NCBI RefSeq assembly: GCF_011386835.1
Contig: NC_088795.1
Location: 105,832,434-105,896,433 of the forward strand
Origin: Chrysemys picta bellii
Taxonomy: Eukaryota > Chordata > Testudines > Emydidae
Direction: 5' to 3'
Length of the DNA: 64,000 bases
Positions 24,322-37,093 of this stretch are shown piece by piece (within the stretch, counting starts at the first letter, position 1; every line of letters starts with the position of its first letter). Position numbers and translations under genes: made by a program. A model generated the notes under the pieces. The model saw only the letters and a program-made list of their open reading frames with translations, had not been told where the DNA came from and did not search any database.

Positions 24322-26211
24322 GATTGGCGAGCCTAAAACCTATACTATTAATATTAATGATGAATTATTATTAATATTGTTACTTAAATTAAATCAAAAT
24401 AAAATTAATAAATTAAATTCCCATATTATCCAAATTAATATTATCAGTACACCCTAAATCAGGCTACATCCCTACCCCCTGATTTGCAAGTGAGGTTCAG
24501 TTTAGGTTTAACCCCCTCAATTAGGGCACGCTAAGTACAGTTCTGTTGCCCTGTACCCATAACATAAGGATAACAAACATTTCATTACCCCTGCATTCAA
24601 TACTAAAATGAATTGTAACCCAAAACCCAGCCAAAGTTGATTACTGACAAAACAGCTTTATATGCTGAACACGTAGGCAAAATAAGTACGTCCATGCAAA
24701 TACGTTCTGCTCCTGAAAGTATTTTCCCCCAGTCCATCGTTATATGTTGGGGAAAACTCATTCAGACCCTGCTTATACCAATATAGTCAGCAAAACTGCA
24801 ACATTATTAGCTATGTCTTTCTAATCACTTCACCACTGTAGTTGAAGCAGACATTGAGTGTTGGATCCAATAAAATGTTTCCAGTACACTTTGCAGACAG
24901 TTTTCTACTCACTGACCCACTCTGGGCCCAATCTTCTAAGCACAATCTGTAGAGAATTCCCACTGTAAACACAGCAAAGAGAGATCACAGGATGTGGACT
25001 CGTGACATATTGTGCAGTATTTCTGTCTTCTAAGTCACATATAATTCTGGTACAGATCATACAGTCGTTTAGTCCCTAAAATATGTTGTTTTCACAGAGT
25101 TTCCAAGGAGGAAATGTCTCCTCAAAGAGAACAGGACTTAGAATTAAAATTTAAACTATTTACAGTGATTGTGTAAATTTGTGATTATTAGTTTCTTTAC
25201 AATTTTTAAAATTATTTTCACCCTAAGGTGTTAAATTCAAGTGAAAGATGAAATTATCACTGCACATCTGATAGTATATCTGTAGGTTTTTATGGTTCTG
25301 AAAAGTATGAGCATAATGTTTGGATTGAACTCTAGATTTATTAGCAGGAGTGAAAGTGAGTCTGTCATAAGGATTTTTGATGAATGTTATACTTACAATA
25401 AAGGACATAAATCCCTCATATTAATGAGAGAATAGATTGACTTATCTAAATGGTTCATTTATAACACAACAGGAAAAGACAACATAAGGAAGTAAATCTA
25501 TCCTTAACATGTTTAAAATTCAACTACCCCAAAACAATTATTCAAAAGCTATTTAAGCTCTGGGGAAAAAAATGTGCAGCACTCATTCCCATTTTTGCAC
25601 GAAAATTATGCAGATTTTAAAACTTTTTTTTATTGGTGGTGGTGGTGTGTGCATGTGAGGAGGGGTGGAGTGGTATATAGGAAAACATATCTAGGGCCTA
25701 ACTCTGCTCTCAGCACCACTAGTGTAAATCCAATGTTGCTCCAGATTCCATAATGGTGAAATAAAAGCAAAATTTGGCCCAGAAGGTATGTATGCCAGCC
25801 AAGGAAAGGTGTCATTGCTGTAGTAATGTAGTATCTTGCTACTTGCTTAACTGTAGATTAATCACTACAAGGAAAATAAAAGCTTTGCTCACTTTTGTTT
25901 CACTGACTACATAGCTTTCCAGGCTACTGAGATGCTCAAGACTGATTCCAGATAGGCTATGGAGGTGGGAGTTTGGTGGGGAGGGGAAGAACCCCAGCAA
26001 CAATGTGTCCAGCCAGAAGAGGGTGCCTGCAAGGTGAGGATGCACTATTATATTGTCCTTCCAGCAAATATCCCCTCTCCTCTCACCCATCTATCCAGGC
26101 CTCACTTTCTATTTCTTGTTGTCCCAAGTCCTTATCTAATTGCCTATCCAGCTCTTCCTACCAGTGATTTACTCATATCTCTCTGCCCTAGTCTCTCTGC
26201 CTTTCTCTTTG
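24322..26211. other. Non-coding; AT-rich tract then unclassified DNA
   Basis: 24345-24445 is extremely AT-rich (ATTAATATTA words) directly after the outer LTR. The rest shows no recognisable gene. A GTGAAAT/TTTACAC-type old repeat lies around 25690-25780. Confidence 0.4.
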
Positions 26212-26219
26212 CCCTAAGG

Positions 26220-26482
26220 CAGTGATGGGCAGCCTGCGGCCCATCAGTGTAATCCATCAGGGTAATCCACTGGCGGGCCACAAGACAGTTTGTTTACATT
26301 AACCATCCACAGGCACAGCCACCCGCAGCTCCCATTGGCTGGGAACGGCAAACCGCGGCCACTGGGAGCTGCAGGGGGTCGTGCCTGCTGATGGTCAATG
26401 TAAAGAAACTGTCTCATGGCCCGCCAGCGAATTACCCTGATGGGCCGCGTGTGGCCCGGGGGCCGCAGGTTGCCCACCACTG
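26220..26482. mobile_element. hAT-type non-autonomous transposon (MITE), 263 bp
   Basis: The ends are CAGTGATGGGCAGCCTGCGG at the left and the complementary CCGCAGGTTGCCCACCACTG at the right. The inverted similarity extends inward over about 80 bp per side (GGCGGGCCAC... with ...TGGCCCGCC). The flanks are CCCTAAGG (26212-26219) and CTCTAGGG (26483-26490), an 8-bp TSD with two changes that fits the hAT preference for CTCTAGAG-like targets. It is GC-rich relative to its surroundings. The 85-codon minus frame inside is not a gene. Confidence 0.85.
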
Positions 26483-26490
26483 CTCTAGGG

Positions 26491-28473
26491 CTTCCTGTCA
26501 CAGATAATGTACATTTTGTAGCTTAGCTGCAGGCTGAATATGGTGGCTGATTGGGCCCACCACACCTGTGCTTAGTTAGTTAGGCATACTCTGCTCACAT
26601 GAAGGTTTCAGGCACAACAGACTTTTGAGAAACCTTTGTATTGATTCTACTACTCTAAGTTGGCTGCCTAAACCTTTGCCTCTATGCCCAAAATTGAGGT
26701 ATAGACAGCTCTGAGCACCCAGAGGTCTTGGCTCAGCCTTGTGATCCCCTTTGAAAGTTATATACTTGAAAATTAAGTGCTGGATAAATGGCAAACTGGG
26801 CCACCACACTAACTTTGAAAATTTTGGATCTTAATATCCTAGTGGCCTTACACAACAAAATAACAGAAAAATGGTAAAAATGCTTTTGTTTTTCCTATCT
26901 TTTCCCCCTGAATCCTGAGCTGATTGGCTGGCATGGGATGAGAAGTTTTTAAAAAGATGATGACAAAGGGATAGAGGCTATGAGACAGTGGAAGAAACCA
27001 TCTTACATATGCAAGTTACATGCATTCATGAAGACCAAATTTAGAAGAAGCTGTGTGCAATTGAATTATATGCATGAGTCCAAAGACATTTAGACAATTT
27101 AACATATCCTTGCAAGTGTAGAGAATATAATTTCTAGATATGTTGCCAAAGAAAGTATATCTTGCCAAAAATGTTACAAGAGGTGTACATAAATTATTTC
27201 AATATGCATTTTACATAAAGGCTTTCAGCCTGTAACAGCTTGCAGTGAAGCAAATATAGATTCACACTATATCAATGACTCTTCTCGTCTGAGTTGGCAG
27301 ATGTAGACTGCACTTGGTAGCACACTTGTTTTCATTCTAAGTGTATAAAATAGAAAGCTAAAATGACCAAAGCCGTTTTCAGCAGACTGGAACATATTGA
27401 TTGAAAATACTTTAATTTGGAATGTCTCTGTCAGACTAATGAATTAATGCAATAAAAATCATATTGGAAATACCTGCATGTGGAAGAGCATGCTGTATTA
27501 AATCAATGGAGAGGAAAATATGTGGATGCTAAACTGTAAATTTTCTGAATGGAAATTAGTTTGTCTGCAACATGCAATGCTTTGAGTATGAAATTCTTTC
27601 ACTTGTGGTTATGTTTGCTCTTTTATTTATGCATTTCTTTGTTTTGATGTTATGGTTGGAAGTCTACTTGTTAAGATACTAGTAAAAATATGTCTTACTA
27701 AGAGTAAAATGTACTGACCTTTCATTTCATCACTCTAATTTCCCAGAAAAACTAAGGCATTGTAGCTATGACCATCTCTTCTTCTATTATTTAGAGTTTA
27801 CAAATGATAAATAAAGATGCAACAGGGACAACTAAAATTAAATTGATATTTAAGGCAATTGTGCGGCCTATGCTCAAATAATATTGTTGTGGTTTCATAT
27901 GGCTCTCACTATCTGAACCCCCTGTGGCCTTCTGTGACATGCAAGGTCTGCTAACCCTCATTTGTTGAGTCCATATTGGCCAGCTTGTTTGGGAGATGGG
28001 ACAAGCTGCTTTAAAGTATCCTCCAACTCCTCAAAAGGCCTATGTAGCAAACATTTTCAGAGATACCTGCAAGAAGGGAGATTGGCTAACCAAGAGGTTC
28101 TCCGATTGTTCTCCTATGTGAAACATTGATGACCTACAGTGCACCTGCCAGTGGTCTGTGGAAACATGACTTGTCATATGGTGTTGGCTCTTTCTCCTTG
28201 TTTCCAGCTGCCACCCTTCATTAAAAGACAGCAAAAATATATACTTGGTATTTTTATTCCTTGTAAGAACTGCTGTAGTTGCCACAAGGGATATTATGAG
28301 TAGACTAATAGGAGGAGAGGCTTTATTAGGGATGGGGATTAGTGGTGGGGTTTGTCCATTAGAATTTCTTGATTGAGATGTCATCCTCACTTTAAGAAAA
28401 AGACTGAAGATGTCTGATTTAAACAATACTAATTATATACAATAATTGCTGAGTTTTATGGGGAGCTCTTTTA
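26491..28473. other. Non-coding, nothing recognised
   Basis: AT-rich DNA. The 128-codon minus frame at 28040-28426 shows no domain or codon pattern that I recognise. Confidence 0.4.
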
Positions 28474-28697
28474 GGGTATGTTTACACTAGAGGTGAAACA
28501 CTAAATATAGACCCGTAGCCAAGGTGGCTCAGATGGCAGGAGTGGTTAGCCATCTTGAGTACGATCCTGTCCAGAACCACAGGTACCTACTTGCAGTTGT
28601 TAGCCCCTCCCACCACTCATGCTGTCGCTGCTACACTTTCATCAGAGATCTCCTGAAGCTGGAAATTACAGTGAAGCTGGACTATGTAGGCATATCC
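28474..28697. mobile_element. MITE with GGGTATGT.. terminal repeats (copy 1)
   Basis: Left end GGGTATGTTTACACTAG; right end a decayed complement, ATGTAGGCATATCC. The interior (GTAGCCAAGGTGGCTCAGATGGC..., TAGCC..CTTGAGTACGATCC) matches the interior of 62388-62567, so the two are copies of one family. No clear TSD. It is probably a hAT- or Harbinger-type non-autonomous element. The 121-codon plus frame at 28524-28889 begins inside it. Confidence 0.65.
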
Positions 28698-31600
28698 TTA
28701 GAGAAATCTAAATGCACACGCTTGTTATTTCTAGTTTTCATGGAAGATGTGTGTCCATATCCCCTAGTCTATTTTAAAAATCTCAACAATTGTGGTTTTA
28801 ATTTTCAATTCCTCATAAAAACTGAGTCATCCCTCATAGATGTTTCTCCTCTAAAATACATGGCACACAGAGTACTAGTAGTGTACTAGAACAGATTTCC
28901 TCCAGTGTTCTGGGTTCCTAAAGCAAGCTGTAATGTTTGACTGCTTCTCCCACCTGGCCCTTTAATTTACTTCTGCCCAGTTTTGCTCAACTGGCCATGA
29001 AACCTCTCACATAAACAAAAGCTTGAAAATACCCTTCACAATAAAATGTTCCTTTCTCTCCAGGCATCTCTGCTTCAGTGCATGTTTCCCAATGCTCTTC
29101 TACAGTTTGGAGGCAAAGTCAAAACAATTCATCCTCATTCTCCCTGGCCTGGGAGAGGTCAGCAGGCTGTCCTCCTCCATCCAGTTTCTCTCCCTGGGAA
29201 GAGGCAAATTATACACTGCCCTTCTTCCCAGAATTCATGCTGGTTGGCTGAGAAAGAGGGAAGCCTTGCCTTGCATGAAAAAGCTCTTGTCCCAGGCTCT
29301 AAAGAGACACTGTTTTTTCCACACACTTGTTATCCTGGAACTACTTCCTCTATGTGTCTGCCTCTCTTATTACTTAAATCCATCAGTTACAGAACACCTG
29401 GTAGGGGTTGCATGGCACCCAAGAGTTCCTTCTCTGGCCTTAAAGGGACAATATATCCTGTTATACTGCCCTTGATAATTTTTTTAATTCACTAAACAGA
29501 CCTGTCAGTTTCCCCAGATCAACTCAAACACACGATGACAACATAAATATGACTGAAATTAATCAACCACACACACAGTCCACAGAATCTCATACCCAAA
29601 CCCTACCCAACACCCATTTCCTCACAAGCCAGGAGAAAAGGTAGCTCACCTTAAAGGCTAACAAATGTGAGCTGTTAAGACATGGGGAAGAAATTAATTC
29701 CAAAGACCTTAATGGAAAAGTCCTGCTAGTCACATCCCCATAGTGATGCGGCTACAACTCAGGCAATTCTCTTGACTGCAGCTGTGGCGGTATGTCATGC
29801 GGAGAGAGATGTGCTACAAAAGTTTCACTGACACTTATTTGGGATGGGCTTTCTAATTCTTCTGCCACTCACCATATAGGAGTAATACTGCTATCCCAAG
29901 TGCATGCCACTAAAACTTTTAATCCACACTTTGCTATCATATATTCACTATACAGCACAGCAGACAAACAAGCACACATGTGGGGCCAGATGATCATGAC
30001 TATGGATGTGTGCTCACAAATGTGAGTAAAGGGCTGTATAAGAAGCTCTCACAATCTTCTGAACTTGCTACCTGTATCACAGGTGGAAGCAAGGGGGGAA
30101 GAACACCACTGCTCATCCTGCACAGGTATGCGTAGGTGAATAGGGGTTGGATTTGCCCAGGCTCCACCTCCACAATGCTTAGGACAGCTCAGCTGAGCCA
30201 TCATAAAGGGGGAACTAAGCTATGCCAGGAAAAGGGCTAGCATAGCTTACTTTTCCCTAGAGCACAGGGGAAGAAGGGATTGATCTATGACCTTCAGTCA
30301 CAATTCAGTATTTGTTCTGCTCTTAGTGCTGCTCTTTAATTTAAGACATGTTGCAAAGTGCCAATCCAACCCATTGTGAATAGTATACTCCTTGATTTGA
30401 AACCAAATATAAAGAGATAAAACCTGTGGTGAAAAAAGGAGAGAGAAATTAAAACATTAAACCATAAAAAAATGGCCTGTGTATAAAGGCATCTGCAAGA
30501 GGAAGCTATAAATAAAGGAGAAGCAGCAGATTAAGTAAGTGACTTGCTTGCTCTTGTTTGTTTTGGGCCAGCAGCCAGTAAAGGGATGTAATGCCAGCTT
30601 GTGGTACTAGGCTGAGCAAGATAAGACAATGGGGCAGGTGCAGTGGAGGAAGGACTGTAGGCTGGAATTACAGTACAGGGCTTCTTACCTAGCAAGTACT
30701 AGCAAGCAGCACCAGGTCATTAAGAAACAGCGTTTCCATACAGGTGAGTTGGACTAAATGTCACTTCCATCATCTGCACCCATTTTAAACAGACTATATC
30801 TCCTTTTTAAAAGTGAATGCAAGATGCCTCTTGGCTCCTGTTTGAATTGTTGGCGGAGAACGTGGTGTCATGTTTCCCCTCCCGGCATATCAGTCTGGTC
30901 ACGGTTAAAAAGAACAGAAGGGCCTGTTGGAAAGGATTTGCAGAGAAGCATATTGAAATATATATATTTGCCAAGATTTAAAGAGAGAAGTAATCAGAGG
31001 GAGAAAGTGAGCCAAAGGGAGTGTTCACTCCAGGTTGATTATAATAATAACTATACTTTGTACTTATGCACTGATTACATAGCAGCAATGTGTTTTAGGG
31101 GGTAAGATGACAATGCTGTATTTCTATGGCAATGAAAGCTGTGTAGGTTGTACTCTCCTGATGATGGGAACTGCCAGGAGTTAGGACAGGCCCTACTGCC
31201 TACATTTATTAAGGAATCCTACATAAATTTTGAGGCCAGGCTTGTGTAGGGAAATCTATTTCTGTCATCTTGCTTCTTGATTTGGGACTATGTGCAGGGA
31301 ATGGAATTTTTGTGGTTCAAACTCTTTCTGTCCTCATTCCTGGCCAGTTAATCCTGATATTCTGACATTAGCCAGAGATAGTTGATTAATGGGTACTGTG
31401 GGCTTTCTACTTATGAAGCCCAGGCTCTTTTCTAGTCATTTATCCTTATCTTCCAATCAGTGATATGGGAGGAGACAAATTTGGCATCTATGGTTCTTCT
31501 AGCTGAGAAGAACCATAGTCTTCCTAGTCCTCCAGTTTATGATCTGTTTATGATCGTAATCTGTTTATGATTAAAGCCCTCTCCTAATTCACAGACCTTT

Positions 31601-32434
31601 TGCTTGTCCTTATGGTATCTGGGGACAATCTGCCTCAGCCAGAATTCAAAGTGGATCAGGATGGGATGATAAAGGCATACAGGTAGGTTGTCTTTCCATT
31701 GTCGTCATACTCTTCTTGGATTGCTCTATTCTGTGAGTGGGCAGCAAAGTGAAAGTGGCTCTTCAGAGATCAGAAATCTTGTCATTTTACAGTGTGGCTC
31801 ACATACAGAATTGAGTACAATGGAGTAGAAGAGCAGGTGGAACAATGACGCAGATAAACAACAAAGGAGAGGGAAGGAGGGGAAGCAACATAATGAGAAG
31901 TGGAGGAGGGAAAACACAATAGGGAAAAAATATGTGGTTTGGTTGGCATATTGTCAATGCTAAAATAGCCATTTTGACACACTTGTGAATAAAACAATAT
32001 TTGAGATGGTGGGAAAATGTATGCAACAAATGACAAAAGAATTAGTGCAAAATTCTGGAGTTCAGACGGGGCGGAGGGTGGGGAGATAGAGTAACTTTGT
32101 GAGCCAGAGATTAACTCCACACTCTGAAACATATTCCATGGCACAAAATGAGAATGTGGTTGGGGGAAAAGCCCTTTACCCTCTACCACGCTGATAAATG
32201 GGAAAAGAAGGAATTCAACAACAACAGTATACCCGAACCCACCCCAGATATATTATTTTACGATTGCAGTATTTAGGCCTGCCCAGATTCAGTTTATTGG
32301 ATATGGTCGCACATGACCTAACCCAAAGCACATTGAAATCCCTGGAAAGGCTCCCATTGACTACAGTAGACTTTGGATCACATCCATAGTGCAGGTACAA
32401 AAGCCATAGTAATGGAGAATGTTGCATGTTGTTA
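28698..32434. other. Long non-coding stretch, nothing recognised
   Basis: Two overlapping plus frames at 29023-29495 (150 and 149 codons) occupy the same DNA in different frames. Neither shows a domain, so both look like chance. The minus frames at 31726-32189 lie in a purine-rich plus strand, which explains their Phe/Leu/Ser-rich translation. Confidence 0.4.
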
Positions 32435-32615
32435 TCATTATTACTATTTATTTCAATGACAATAATATCTAGATATAAAGGACACATTGTGTTAGGGGTT
32501 GTACAGACACATTAAGAAACCATATCTTTCTAGGGTCACATACCAGGTAATGGCAAAGCCAGGAACAGAATCCATGTCTCCTGAGTCCCAAATTCAAAGT
32601 CCTGTTCACTGGAGC
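32435..32615 (+). mobile_element. Ancient LINE 3' end (L3/CR1-like)
   Basis: Shows the order ATTACTATTTATT, ATTGTGTTAGGGGTTGTACAG, then AGCCAGGAACAGAATCCATG and TCTCCTGAGTCCCA. This order matches the 3' region of an old amniote LINE (CATTGTGCTAGGCGCTGTAC type). It is strongly diverged; the family name is from memory. Confidence 0.5.
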
Positions 32616-34557
32616 ATACTATATTAATGTGCGATTGGATGAACTGAGAATAAGGACCTGTGTGGCCTAAGAGATAGCGTTCCACAGCAGGTGAACCTTT
32701 CTCTTGAATAGGTTGATCTTCCACAATGAGTTTATGAGCCCTGTGCCTAGGATAGGTTGCCTGGATTAAACCTATGAATAAAGTGCAACCCTAAATGCCA
32801 TTACTACTTCAACAGTCATGCTCCAGTGTAATACACTGAGAATTTAAAACAAAGCAAAGGGGGAAAAAACATTTCAAGCAAAGGAAAGGATGTTATACAA
32901 ATTATGAGGGTTAGGTCTCCTGGAAAAAAGAGGTTTTGATACTGAATCACCATGCTTAATGGGCAGTGTCTCAGTATAGTTCAAATATTTTGATGCTATG
33001 ATGCCAGGCATGCAGACATTCCCATGCAAGCATTATTTACCCCTTTGATTCAGGAAAAACCCTAGAAAAAAAATTAATATATTGTAGCCACAAACTAACA
33101 TTTGTTTATTTTTGTGTCTCTCCAGTCCTACTCACCAGAGATGCACCTATCAGGTACTGTGCAGCTTCCCTCCCCTCTACTGGCTTTGGCCACAGATCCA
33201 CTTCCTCTTTATGCTACTCTCCACCATCCACTCCACTCTGCCCAGCCAGCAAAACCTCCACTTGTCTCTGTTCCTATTACTGGGTGCTCATCTTTGCCAG
33301 AGGATGGACAAACAACATGCAGCAGTTGTAGCACAATGACCAACATAGCAAAAATTGAACTTGCAGCATAATTTAGAGAGAAGCTCACAATACAAGCAAT
33401 GTGGGTACCTCATGGCAGCCACAGCATCCAAAGAGGAGTTCACAGAATTGATGCCAAGAATGTGGTTCTCTGACTCAACTGGGTGGATGGAACTTGGGAG
33501 ACTGATGTTGGAGAAAAAAGTGCCTCCTGCAGAGGAGAATTGGGATTGCAATGATGCAGCGGTACGTTAGACTACAAGTACATGGGGAGGCATCAATTCC
33601 TGCTGTAGGAGATGAAACTACTGTAATTTCACAGAGGTGGTAGAAAATCTACTTAATTTAGCTACCAAGTAATTTTCATAGGGTTTTTTCAGATCCATGA
33701 ATATAGTGCAAATTAGCTGACAACTAGAATGTCAAGTCCTCTAGTGTTTATAAACTTGAAGTTATGCTTCTCAATAAGTGTAAAGTCTTAATCAAGAGTG
33801 GCAGCTCTAATTGTAATTGTTTTTCCCCCCTCTCAAAATGTAGTTTACTACTGTGAATGCATTATCCAAGCAATCTGCTTACTTGTTTGATTGAAGTTTT
33901 TGGACAAACAAAATAGCTTGAGTTTCAAGTATCTCATGATGGCATGTCAGTTACTTTCAATGGGAGATCATTTCTGGTATAAATATCATCAGTACACTTT
34001 CCTAAAATTGTCATTTGATATCATGCAAAGCCAGACTCAGGTGACAGTGAAAGAGCTTATGCTGAAGCCCCAGATTTAAATAGTGTGAATGGAGAGGAAT
34101 CTGCGTGGAGGTGAACATTTAGAGATATTTCTCTTTTTAATTTTTGGGTTCTAGTTTAATTAAAATAAAATAAAAACCCCTAGCAATAACATTTTAAACT
34201 GCACTATTTTTTGCAATCTACAAGCAGTAAACTCCAGACACAAAACAGAAAAATACATACCAAAATGGGCATTTTAGTTTCCCTTAAGCTCAATTCTGAC
34301 TGTGACGATCCCAATCTTTTCTTCATCCTGGAAGTAACCCACGACCAGATCGGTACCTAACTTTCCTTAATTTCTAAGTTAGGTGTTTAAATAGGATCTG
34401 GGTCCCAGTGCCCCTTTAAGGTGCTGAGACTAATCAGAGTACATTTCACTAAGTATTTGCTAATTACCTAATTATATCCTTACTCCTCTGCCAAGCAGTA
34501 GCAGATGTCAGGGCCTTGTTTCCTGCTGAGGAGAGATCAGAGAGATACAGAATCTTG
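32616..34557. other. Non-coding, nothing recognised
   Basis: Short overlapping frames at 33102-33570 occur on both strands with no domain. Confidence 0.4.
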
Positions 34558-34842
34558 GGCCTTGGCTACACTTGGGACTTCCCAGCGCTGCCACGACAGT
34601 GCTGTGAAGCGCGAGTGTAGTTGCACCGCCAGCGCTGCGAGAGCTCTCTCGCAGCGCTGTATGTACTCCACCTCTCCGAGGAGAATAGCTTGCAGCACTG
34701 CGAGCGAGCGTGCAGCGCTGCAGGCTCTGATTACACTGACTCTTTACAGCACTGTACTTGCTGCGCTTGGGGGGGGGGGGCGTTTTCACACCCCTGAGCA
34801 CAGCAAGTTGCAGCGCTGTACAGCACCAGTGTAGCCAAGGCC
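34558..34842. mobile_element. Harbinger-like MITE with perfect 15-bp terminal inverted repeats
   Basis: GGCCTTGGCTACACT (34558-34572) and AGTGTAGCCAAGGCC (34828-34842) are perfect complements. The interior is rich in CAGCGCTG words. The flanking triplets TTG and TTA could be a mutated TTA duplication as in PIF/Harbinger elements; the GGCC start supports this. The Ala/Arg-rich frames on both strands (34505-34834) are translations of this MITE. Confidence 0.7.
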
Positions 34843-34945
34843 TTAGTCTACATTACAAAGTTTTGGCAGTATAACTATGTCGGCTAGAAATATTTTAAAA
34901 AAATCTCTAGCCAACATAGCTATGCTGGCAACACAGTGTAGATAC
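34839..34945. mobile_element. Second MITE, abutting the first
   Basis: GGCCTTAGTCTACATTAC at the left and CACAGTGTAGATAC at the right, with inner arms GGCAGTATAACTATGTCGGC and GCCAACATAGCTATGCTGGC that are near-perfect complements. Its left end shares GGCC with the end of the preceding MITE. The middle is AT-rich. Confidence 0.6.
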
Positions 34946-34953
34946 AGCTATAC

Positions 34954-35490
34954 CAGGGGTGGGAAACCTTTTCTCTAACAAGTGTCATTGACCCACATAA
35001 AAAATCAGTCGGAAGCCACACACAGCCCTGTGGGGCAGTGCAGAGGCTCGGGGCTTCCCCCCCGCAGCAGAGCGAGCAGGTACTCATGTCTCCAGCCCTG
35101 TGGCGGGGTGCATAGAGACTCAGGGGTTCCCCTAGGCTCTGGGGTGGGGCCAGAAATGAGGGTCTTGGGCGGGAGGCAGCTCTGGGCCTGGGCAGGGGTG
35201 TGGGGTGTGGGAGGAGGTGAGGGTGCGGGCTCTGGGGTGTGTCTGTGGATGAGGGATTTGGGGTGCAGGAGGGGGATCCAGGCTGGGGCCAAGGGGTTTG
35301 AAGTGCAGGAGCAGGCTCAGGGCTGTGGCAGGGAGTTGGGGTGCAGGAGGAGGTGCGGGCTCTCTGGGAGAGCGTTAGGGTGCGGGGGGGTTTCCAACCT
35401 GGGGCAGGGGGTTGCAGTGCAAGAGGGGATTCGGGGTGCGGGCTGCGGATGGGGTGTGGCTGGGGAAGGCCTTGCCTCAGGACCATTACT
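34954..35490. mobile_element. GC-rich hAT-like element fragment
   Basis: Opens CAGGGGTGGGAAACCTTTT, a hAT-type terminus, and continues into a very G-rich tract with GGGGTGCAGGAG-type words repeated at irregular spacing. No matching right end was found, so it is probably truncated. The 188-codon minus and 181-codon plus frames here arise from GC-rich repetitive DNA and are not genes. Confidence 0.6.
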
Positions 35491-36879
35491 TAGGATTGGA
35501 ATGCAGCAGGAATGTGGGGTCTCTTAGTGGCCAATGTATCTGAGGCATCCTGCAGCACCTCACTAAAGGCTCTTGTCAATTATTCTATTAGCAAAATGTC
35601 TGGTATAAATCCAATATTTGTTGACGAACATTATTCACATTATCAGTCATCTTCCCTGTATCCAAAAGGACATAATAAATGAATCCTAGGTGATGAAGTT
35701 GGACTATTAAGAAGTAAAGTAGTTGCTTATAAAATCAAGTCAAAGCTCTGTGAAGGCTTCTGAGAATGCTGTCCAGCTTTATGTGACTAACTGGAGAGAT
35801 CTGTAGATAACACTGTATTAGTCACTGTGACCAATTAATTAGGCTTGGAGAGGGGAAGAGAGAGAGAGGTTAGCCCTTTGCCAAAATCGTAGAAATTAAA
35901 TATGATGCTCTCGAAGTAGTGTGTGAGTGATCCCTAGATCTTAACAAAAGCAACAGAACCTTTCCAGGTAATCATATGACAATCTGTAGGGAAATGTCAA
36001 GTCTTTGAATGTATTGTTGATTGATTCACCCTCCAAATAAGCTTCCTTTTTAGAAGCTGGAAAAAAAATTGAAAAGGCCCCCCCATACCCTACAGTCGTA
36101 ATGTGATGTATTGACTTAGTAAAATCATTACAATCTATAGGTTTTTTCCATAAGGCAACTTTTGTAGTGTTCTCCTTGACAGTGCTCCATATGCCTCTTA
36201 TCAGAAAGTGCAACTTAATCTCTATGCCCATCAACTCTTGTGCACTTAAAAGCAAATGTTCAGCTGGAGACTAATTGAAGCATGCAAGTGAAACAGAGCT
36301 TTGCATTTGGGCTTGATTATAGTTACACCTGTAGGGTTTTATCTCCATTTTGGGGGAAGACTAATAGGTGTGTTGATCCATGTATGATTATGAATTTGAA
36401 ATTAATCCAAATATAACCCCAAATACAAAACTTGATACAAATTGATGGGCATCCTTGCAGCCCCGAAGAAGCAATTTTTTCTGCCCAACTAAGAAAATAT
36501 AATTGTACTCACAGCCCATTGAGAAAAACATCTTGAGGGTTACTAGGGAAGTCTCAGAGTCATACTTACTATTCAGGTATATCACTCCTTCCCAGTCCCA
36601 GTCGCTAATGGCTTCAAAACCAGAGACAACTTTTTAAAGTTTTCTGGATGCCTTTGTGTCTCCTCTACTATTATTCTTTCATCATCTGGGTCTGTAACAT
36701 TCATAGATATGCCCAATATGCTGCCTGCTCAACAAAGATGTAATTATAACTCCCGTGAGTGAGCAGGGAAGGCTTCAGCAACAATCCAGTGAGCACAACA
36801 ATCCATCTAACACCACAACCTAGCAAATAAAATAATAATTTAAATGGAATACTTTGCACTTTTATAGCAGCTTCCGTGT
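35491..36879. other. Non-coding, nothing recognised
   Basis: The 104-codon minus frame at 35941-36255 has no recognisable domain. Confidence 0.4.
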
Positions 36880-37000
36880 TTCACTCTGCTTTATAAGTAT
36901 TAATAAATTAAGACTTACAGGACTTCTGTGAGAGGTGGAAATAATCACAGTTTTATAAAAGATAAAACTGAGACACTCAGGACCTAATTTTGCAATGTGC
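36880..37000 (-). mobile_element. MIR/L2-like ancient repeat fragment
   Basis: AGTTTTATAAAAGATAAAAC followed by TGAGACAC reads on the minus strand as the familiar GTGTCTCAGTTTTATC... of the MIR/L2 group. Its limits are approximate. Confidence 0.5.
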
Positions 37001-37093
37001 TGGCTTCATCAGGAAGCTCTTCCAAAATCAGGCCCATAGAGACTCAGGTTCATATCTGAACACAGCTACATGTATGTACAATATTGGACATGT

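Noticed and set aside
28040..28426. 128-codon minus frame as a host gene
   Set aside because: No domain, no splice or promoter context, and no codon pattern distinguishing it from chance.
29023..29495. Two plus-strand frames of 150 and 149 codons
   Set aside because: They overlap in different frames with no domain; mutual overlap and composition suggest chance openness.
34505..34834. 109-codon Ala/Arg/Cys-rich frame and its antisense partner
   Set aside because: Both lie in a palindromic MITE with CAGCGCTG words, which is open on both strands by symmetry.
34920..35527. Long overlapping frames of 188 (minus) and 181 (plus) codons
   Set aside because: They are Pro/Ser- and Gly-rich mirror translations of a GC-rich hAT-like repeat with G-tract words; no domain or start context.
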